64,000 bases of DNA. It comes from Amycolatopsis sp. (GTDB lineage: Bacteria; Actinomycetota; Actinomycetes; Mycobacteriales; Pseudonocardiaceae). Location: NCBI RefSeq assembly GCF_025464955.1, contig NZ_JAODNM010000045.1, forward strand, positions 1 to 64,000, given 5' to 3'. This document shows, one piece after another, positions 59,572 to 64,000 of this stretch (its first letter is position 1; every line of letters begins with the position of its first letter). Below the pieces are notes generated by a model. It had not been told where the DNA came from and did not search any database. It saw nothing but the letters and a program-made list of their open reading frames with translations. The position numbers were made by a program, and so were the translations under genes.

Positions 59572-62568
59572 CTAGTTCTTGTCCGCGCTGACCGGCGGAC
59601 CGGCCGGCCGTGAAGCCGCGCGACGGGGACGACGACGCGTGCTGCGCCCGGCCGGAGCCGGTACGTCGACCTCGGGTACTGCTTCCTCTGCCACCACGTT
59701 CTCGGGTGTCTCAGCGGGCTTCTCAGCCGCTGTGACCACCGGTTCGGCAGCGGGTGCCACCTCGGGCTCAGCAGCCCGTGCGTGACCGTTGACAGCCGGT
59801 TGCTCGATCTGCTGAGGAGCTGTTTCGGCGTGTTCGTGGTGCTCGGTGTGCTCGCCGTGTTCCCGGTGCTCGCCCGACGCGACCTTCGACGCGTTGGCCA
59901 TCGCCTGGACCGCCGAAACCACCGACTCCCGCTGCTCCGGCGTGGGGGCCGGGACGACCGGCTCCACGCGGGGCGCCGCCGGCGCCTCGGTGTGCCCGCT
60001 GTCCTCGCCCTTGGCGCCGCGGCCGCGGGACCGACGCGAGCCGCTCTGCTGCTGCCCGCCGTTCCCACCACCGTTGCCATTGCCGCCGCCGTTGCCATTG
60101 CCACCGTTCGAACCGCCGGCCTGGGTGTGTCCGCCGCCGTTCGACGCGGTGCTGCCCGCCGTGCGCTGCGGCTCGGTGGAGACGACCACGCCTCGGCCCT
60201 TGCAGTGCTCACAGGGGGTCGAGAAGGCCTCGAGCAGCCCGGTGCCGATCTTCTTCCGGGTCATCTGGACCAGGCCCAGCGAAGTGACCTCGGCAACCTG
60301 GTGACGCGTGCGGTCCCGGCCGAGGCACTCGGTCAGGCGACGCAGCACGAGCTCGCGGTTGGACTCGAGCACCATGTCGATGAAGTCGATGACGATGATG
60401 CCGCCGATGTCGCGCAGCCGGAGCTGGCGGACGATCTCCTCGGCGGACTCCAGGTTGTTCCTGGTCACGGTCTCCTCGAGGTTGCCGCCGGAACCGGTGT
60501 ACTTACCGGTGTTGACGTCGATCACCGTCATCGCCTCGGTGCGGTCGATGACCAGGTAACCACCCGAGGGCAGCCAGACCTTGCGGTCGAGCGCCTTGGT
60601 GATCTGCTCGTCAATCCGGTGCTCGGCGAAGACGTCACCGGTCCCGACGTACTTCTTGAGGCGGCTCGCGAGGTCAGGCGCGACGTGCTCGACGTAGGTG
60701 CTGATGGTCTCCCACGAAGTGGCGCCCTGGACCTCGAGCTTCCCGAAGTCCTCGGTGAACAGGTCGCGGACGACCTTGACCAGCAGGTCCGGCTCTTCGT
60801 AGAGCATGGTCGGGCCGCTGGACTTCTTGCCGCTGCCCGCTTCCGCCTTCTCCTTGATGACCTCCCACTGGGCGGTCAGGCGGCGGACGTCGCGGCCCAG
60901 CTCCTCCTCGTCGACGCCCTCCGACGCGGTGCGGATGATCACACCGGCGTCCTCGGGGACGATCCGCTTGAGGATGTCCTTGAGCCTGCGGCGCTCGTTT
61001 TCCGGCAGCTTGCGGGAGATGCCGGTGGCGCCGCCGGCGGGCACGTAGACGAGGTAACGGCCGGCCAGCGAGATCTGGGTGGTCAGCCGGGCGCCCTTGT
61101 GCCCGACCGGGTCCTTCGTGACCTGCACGAGGACGCTGTCGCCGCTGGAGAGCGCCTGCTCGATCTTGCGAGCCTTGCCCTCGAGCCCGGCGGCGTCCCA
61201 GTCGACCTCGCCGGCGTAGAGCACGGCGTTGCGGCCGCGGCCGATGTCGATGAAGGCGGCCTCCATCGACGGCAGCACGTTCTGCACGCGGCCGAGGTAG
61301 ACGTTGCCGACGATCGAACCGGTGCTGGAATCAGTCACGAAGTGCTCGACGAGGACCCCGTCCTCGAGCACACCGATCTGGGTGGAGTCGTCCTTCTCGA
61401 GCACGACCATGGTGCGGTCGACGGCTTCCCGGCGGGCCAGGAACTCGGCCTCGGACAGGATCGGCGCACGACGACGTCCGGCCTCGCGGCCGTCACGGCG
61501 GCGCTGGCGCTTGGCCTCGAGCCGGGTCGAGCCGCGCACACTGCGCACCTCGTCACGGGCCGGGCGTTCACGCTCGGGCGCCTCGCCCTTGCTCTGGCGG
61601 ACATGGACGACGGTGTTGGGCGGGTCGTCGTCGGCCGAGTGGCCGCTGGAACCACCGGCGGCACCCGAAGTCTCGGCCGAGTCGTCCTCGCCGCCCTTGC
61701 GGCGACGGCGGCGACGGCGGCGCTTGTTGGCGCTGTCCCCGTCGTTGTCGGCGTCCGAGTCGGCGTCTGCTTGGGCATCCGCTTCGGCCTTGGCGGCTTC
61801 GCCCTCCTCGACGACGGCAGCGACGCTCTTGGGGTTACGGCCGCGCTTCTGGCTGGGCGCGCGCTCCGGCTCCGGCTCCGACGACTGCTCGTCTTCGCCC
61901 TCGGCACCCTCGTAACCGCCTTCGTCGCCACCCTTGCCGCGACCACGGCCACGGCGGCCGCGACGACGACGCCGCCGACCGTTGGGGTCGTCACCGTCAC
62001 CGTCGTTGTCGCCGTCCTGGTCGCCTTCACCGGGCTCGACGGACTCGACGGCCGCCTGCGTGCGCTCGTCCTCGACGACTTCGTCCTCGACCGGCACGGG
62101 CTGCTGCTTGCGCACGGGCGCAGCGGCGGGCTCGGGCGGCAGGAAGATCGGCGACGGCGCGGCGAAGACCGGTACGTGCGCGGCGGGCCTGCGGCGACGG
62201 GCCGGGGCTTCCTCGACAACCGGAGCGACTTCGGCTTCCGCCGGTGCGGGCTCGGCGCGCTGCGCGCTCTCTTCGGCTACCGCGATCTGCGGCTCCTCTG
62301 CGGCGGGCTGTTCGGCCGACGCCTCTTGCCCGCCGAGGCCCAGTGCCCCGGCCAGCCTCACTGCCACATCCCTCGTCACGCTCGACTGCGCGCTCCGAGT
62401 GCTCTCCCCGAGTTCCGCGAGCTTGGCCAGCAGATCCCGGCTGTTCGACCCGAGCAGCTTCGCCAGTGCGTGCACCCTGATCCTGGCAGGCAACCCGTCC
62501 AGCGAACCGGCCGAGGATGTGGCGGTATTCCCGCCGGTGTTCTCGGCGGGTGTTTCCGCGTTCGACAT
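59572..62568 (-). CDS. rne: Ribonuclease E/G
   Basis: A 998-aa endoribonuclease for rRNA processing and mRNA decay. The catalytic core is central (about 370-830): S1-like segment TGSIVGNVYLGRVQNVLPSM, DNase I-like metal-binding Asp residues in MTVIDVNTGKYTGSGGN and GGIIVIDFIDM, and the Zn-link Cys pair CEHCKGRG. Before it lies a long charged, disordered region with Arg blocks ([33 protein letters not shown]) and an N-terminal HU-like or WHEP-like helix (GLPARIRVHALAKLLGSNSR). After it is a Gly/Asn-rich tail. ATG 62568 has AAGGAG upstream. Confidence 0.93.
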   Translation of the reverse strand: MSNAETPAENTGGNTATSSAGSLDGLPARIRVHALAKLLGSNSRDLLAKLAELGESTRSAQSSVTRDVAVRLAGALGLGGQEASAEQPAAEEPQIAVAEESAQRAEPAPAEAEVAPVVEEAPARRRRPAAHVPVFAAPSPIFLPPEPAAAPVRKQQPVPVEDEVVEDERTQAAVESVEPGEGDQDGDNDGDGDDPNGRRRRRRGRRGRGRGKGGDEGGYEGAEGEDEQSSEPEPERAPSQKRGRNPKSVAAVVEEGEAAKAEADAQADADSDADNDGDSANKRRRRRRRRKGGEDDSAETSGAAGGSSGHSADDDPPNTVVHVRQSKGEAPERERPARDEVRSVRGSTRLEAKRQRRRDGREAGRRRAPILSEAEFLARREAVDRTMVVLEKDDSTQIGVLEDGVLVEHFVTDSSTGSIVGNVYLGRVQNVLPSMEAAFIDIGRGRNAVLYAGEVDWDAAGLEGKARKIEQALSSGDSVLVQVTKDPVGHKGARLTTQISLAGRYLVYVPAGGATGISRKLPENERRRLKDILKRIVPEDAGVIIRTASEGVDEEELGRDVRRLTAQWEVIKEKAEAGSGKKSSGPTMLYEEPDLLVKVVRDLFTEDFGKLEVQGATSWETISTYVEHVAPDLASRLKKYVGTGDVFAEHRIDEQITKALDRKVWLPSGGYLVIDRTEAMTVIDVNTGKYTGSGGNLEETVTRNNLESAEEIVRQLRLRDIGGIIVIDFIDMVLESNRELVLRRLTECLGRDRTRHQVAEVTSLGLVQMTRKKIGTGLLEAFSTPCEHCKGRGVVVSTEPQRTAGSTASNGGGHTQAGGSNGGNGNGGGNGNGGGNGGQQQSGSRRSRGRGAKGEDSGHTEAPAAPRVEPVVPAPTPEQRESVVSAVQAMANASKVASGEHREHGEHTEHHEHAETAPQQIEQPAVNGHARAAEPEVAPAAEPVVTAAEKPAETPENVVAEEAVPEVDVPAPAGRSTRRRPRRAASRPAGPPVSADKN

Positions 62569-63099
62569 ATATCTCCTTCGCCCCCGGGCGCGTCTGCCGG
62601 TATGCACCGGAAGGACGCGGCCGCGCAGGGGCCCCTTTCTGTTGTGTCCGCCGTGGTGGTCACCGACGACGGGAATCCTTGCCTCTCGCCGCGACGGCGC
62701 CGGGGTCCGGCTGCCCGTCGATGGCAGGTCACTCGGCGGCACGCTGGCTGAGCTCGTCGCGTCTATCGCTTCCCACGTCGTCGAGCCGCCCGATACCCCG
62801 AGCAGCGACTCCCATGGTGCTCGTTCAGCACGTCACCGGGCCACAACGCCTCCGGGCCCCGCCTCTCGCGGTGCCCGTCGACCCAGCGGCCACACCGAGT
62901 ATCCCACACAGCGACCAAGAGACCGTCCGGTCGGTGCCGCGGCGCGTCCCGGGCGCGCCGCGGCCACCAGCCGGGCGAACTTTCGCCGAGAGCTTGTCCG
63001 GCCGGAGCCGGGTGGCTAGCGTGCGGCTCGAGACCTGCGCCGGCGGGAGTGTGGCCCCGGCACGTCGATCACCCCGTCCGCTGTCCGGTTGGAGGCCCG
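62569..63099. other. Gene-free stretch between divergent rne and S8 protease genes
   Basis: 531 bases without a supported gene. It must hold both promoters and probably the rne 5' leader. Only generic GC-rich palindromes are seen; no repeat, RNA gene or recognised operator was found. The open frames here are Arg/Pro-rich shadows. Confidence 0.5.
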
Positions 63100-64000
63100 G
63101 TGTCCGTGTTCGGGCGGCCGCTGCTGGCGGCCGCGCTCGCCGCCGTGGCCCTGTCCGGGAACGTGTCCGCCGGGAACCCCGCGGTCGAGCCGACACCTGC
63201 CGTCAGCACTGTGAACGCCGTCGAGGTCGCCAGTGTTCCGAGCCTCGCTCCGCAGACGCCGTGCGCCGTGGCAGAGCGGCCGCTGCGCTACGTCCTCGAC
63301 TTCGACCGCGGGACGACGTCGGCCGCCGCGACCGGCGAGATCGCCGCGGCCTGCGGGTCGACCACCGTGTACTACCCCCAGATCGCGGTCGCCGTCGCCA
63401 CCTCGACGGACCCCGCCTTCGCCGGCCGGATCGGACCCGGGCGCGCGTTCAGCGCGCAGGGCGAACGGCTTGCCGCGCAACAGGCCAACAGCAGCACAAC
63501 GGAGCCGAAACAGGTGGTCAGCCGCTCGCAGGAAGGCTCGGCCGACGACGCGGCGACGCCGAAAGCAGACCGTTCGGCCGAGCAGTGGGACATGCGCGCC
63601 ATCGGTGCTCCGGCCGCCAGGGCGATCAACCCGGGAAGCCGCGACGTCGTGGTGGGCGTACTCGATTCGGGCGTCGACCCGAATCAACCGGAGCTCGCCC
63701 GCGCGATCGCCCCCGACCTGTCCGCGGGCTGCCTCACCGGCGCCCCCGACACGGCGGAACAGGCCTGGTCGCAGACCACTTCCCCGCACGGAACGCACGT
63801 CGCCGGCATCATCGCCGCGGCCGCCGACAACGCCGGGATCACCGGCGTGGCGCCCGGGGTCCGGATCGCCTCGGTCAAGGTCATCGACGACCGCGGGTAC
63901 GTCGACCCCGAAGCCGTGGTCTGCGGGCTCATGTGGGCGGCGAAAGCGCGGATGAAGGTCACCAACAGCAGTTTCTTCGTGAACCCGTGGGGCTTGTCTT
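63100..64000 (+). CDS. S8 family (subtilisin-like) serine protease, 3' end cut by window edge
   Basis: The first 300 residues of a secreted protease. A signal peptide (RPLLAAALAAVALSGNVSAG) and a pro-region with a conserved CAVAERPLRYVLDFDRGTTS segment precede the catalytic domain: Asp in VVVGVLDSGVDPNQPELA and His in SPHGTHVAGIIAAAADNAG; the Ser lies beyond the edge. A matching LMWAAKARMKVTNSSF stretch is the substrate-binding region. GTG 63100 has GGAGG 4 nt upstream; GTG 63106 is also possible. Confidence 0.88.
   Translation, partial: MSVFGRPLLAAALAAVALSGNVSAGNPAVEPTPAVSTVNAVEVASVPSLAPQTPCAVAERPLRYVLDFDRGTTSAAATGEIAAACGSTTVYYPQIAVAVATSTDPAFAGRIGPGRAFSAQGERLAAQQANSSTTEPKQVVSRSQEGSADDAATPKADRSAEQWDMRAIGAPAARAINPGSRDVVVGVLDSGVDPNQPELARAIAPDLSAGCLTGAPDTAEQAWSQTTSPHGTHVAGIIAAAADNAGITGVAPGVRIASVKVIDDRGYVDPEAVVCGLMWAAKARMKVTNSSFFVNPWGLS

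Noticed and set aside
59782..62751. A 989-codon open frame on the plus strand
   Set aside because: It is antisense to rne, low in recognisable domains and Arg/Leu/Val-biased, as expected from the codon structure of high-GC DNA.
1..64000. tRNA, rRNA, CRISPR arrays, prophage or transposase genes
   Set aside because: None of the expected motifs was found on either strand.

Overview
The window is high-GC actinobacterial chromosome, most likely from the Pseudonocardiaceae (Amycolatopsis-like). Reasons: many GTG starts, AGGAGG-type ribosome sites mixed with leaderless genes, a mycothiol-dependent (MDMPI-type) enzyme, a PPOX/F420-type split-barrel protein, a DUF222/HNH gene behind an actinobacterial LexA box, and core gene order that follows Mycobacterium tuberculosis (hemW; nirA-cysH-chelatase; lepA; rpsT/holA/comEC/comEA/degV/octT/gpgP/rsfS/nadD; proB-obg-rpmA-rplU-rne). 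No tRNA, rRNA, CRISPR array, insertion sequence or prophage was seen.

Layout. 1-9.9 kb is accessory: a DUF222/HNH gene cut by the left edge, a mycothiol-dependent enzyme, a Tat-exported GH99-like hydrolase, an iron-box-preceded siderophore-interacting protein with a beta-lactamase-fold hydrolase, an ABC exporter pair, and an SgcJ/SRPBCC pair divergent from a TetR gene with tandem operators. 9.9-19.5 kb starts with hemW and then becomes regulator-rich and decayed: TetR genes, an MDR oxidoreductase, a tandem split-barrel flavoprotein, a RibD-like reductase behind a 23-codon upstream ORF, and at least five truncated or frameshifted genes. An identical 14-bp operator-like palindrome precedes the TetR gene at 11.6 kb and the secreted hydrolase at 19.4 kb.

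19.6-25.3 kb is an assimilatory sulfate-reduction operon: a Cys-containing leader peptide, nirA, a 49-aa zinc-ribbon microprotein, cysH (APS-reductase type), cysD, cysN and a CbiX-like chelatase, nearly all overlapping or tightly spaced. It would take sulfate to APS (CysDN), APS to sulfite (CysH) and sulfite to sulfide (NirA), with the chelatase probably serving siroheme supply. 25.3-36 kb holds an enoyl-CoA hydratase, a barnase/barstar-type pair, oxidoreductases, hydrolases, lepA and several decayed genes.

36-59.5 kb is mostly housekeeping: rpsT, holA, thrC under a SAM-I (S-box) riboswitch, comEC/comEA, degV, octT and gpgP (methylglucose lipopolysaccharide pathway in mycobacteria), rsfS, nadD, a RecQ helicase with a C-terminal phosphoribosyltransferase-like segment, an MHS-type transporter, argS, a Cys-rich pentapeptide protein, a flavin monooxygenase divergent from a TetR gene across a perfect 22-bp palindrome, proB, obg, rpmA and rplU. 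59.6-64 kb holds rne/rng, a 531-base gene-free stretch, and an S8 serine protease cut by the right edge.

Two architectural themes recur. Many genes look leaderless, with a TANNNT hexamer exactly 6 nt before the start codon. Long inverted repeats ending in CTCGTGAG/CTCACGAG sit between genes, and in two cases supply the stop codon of a neighbour.
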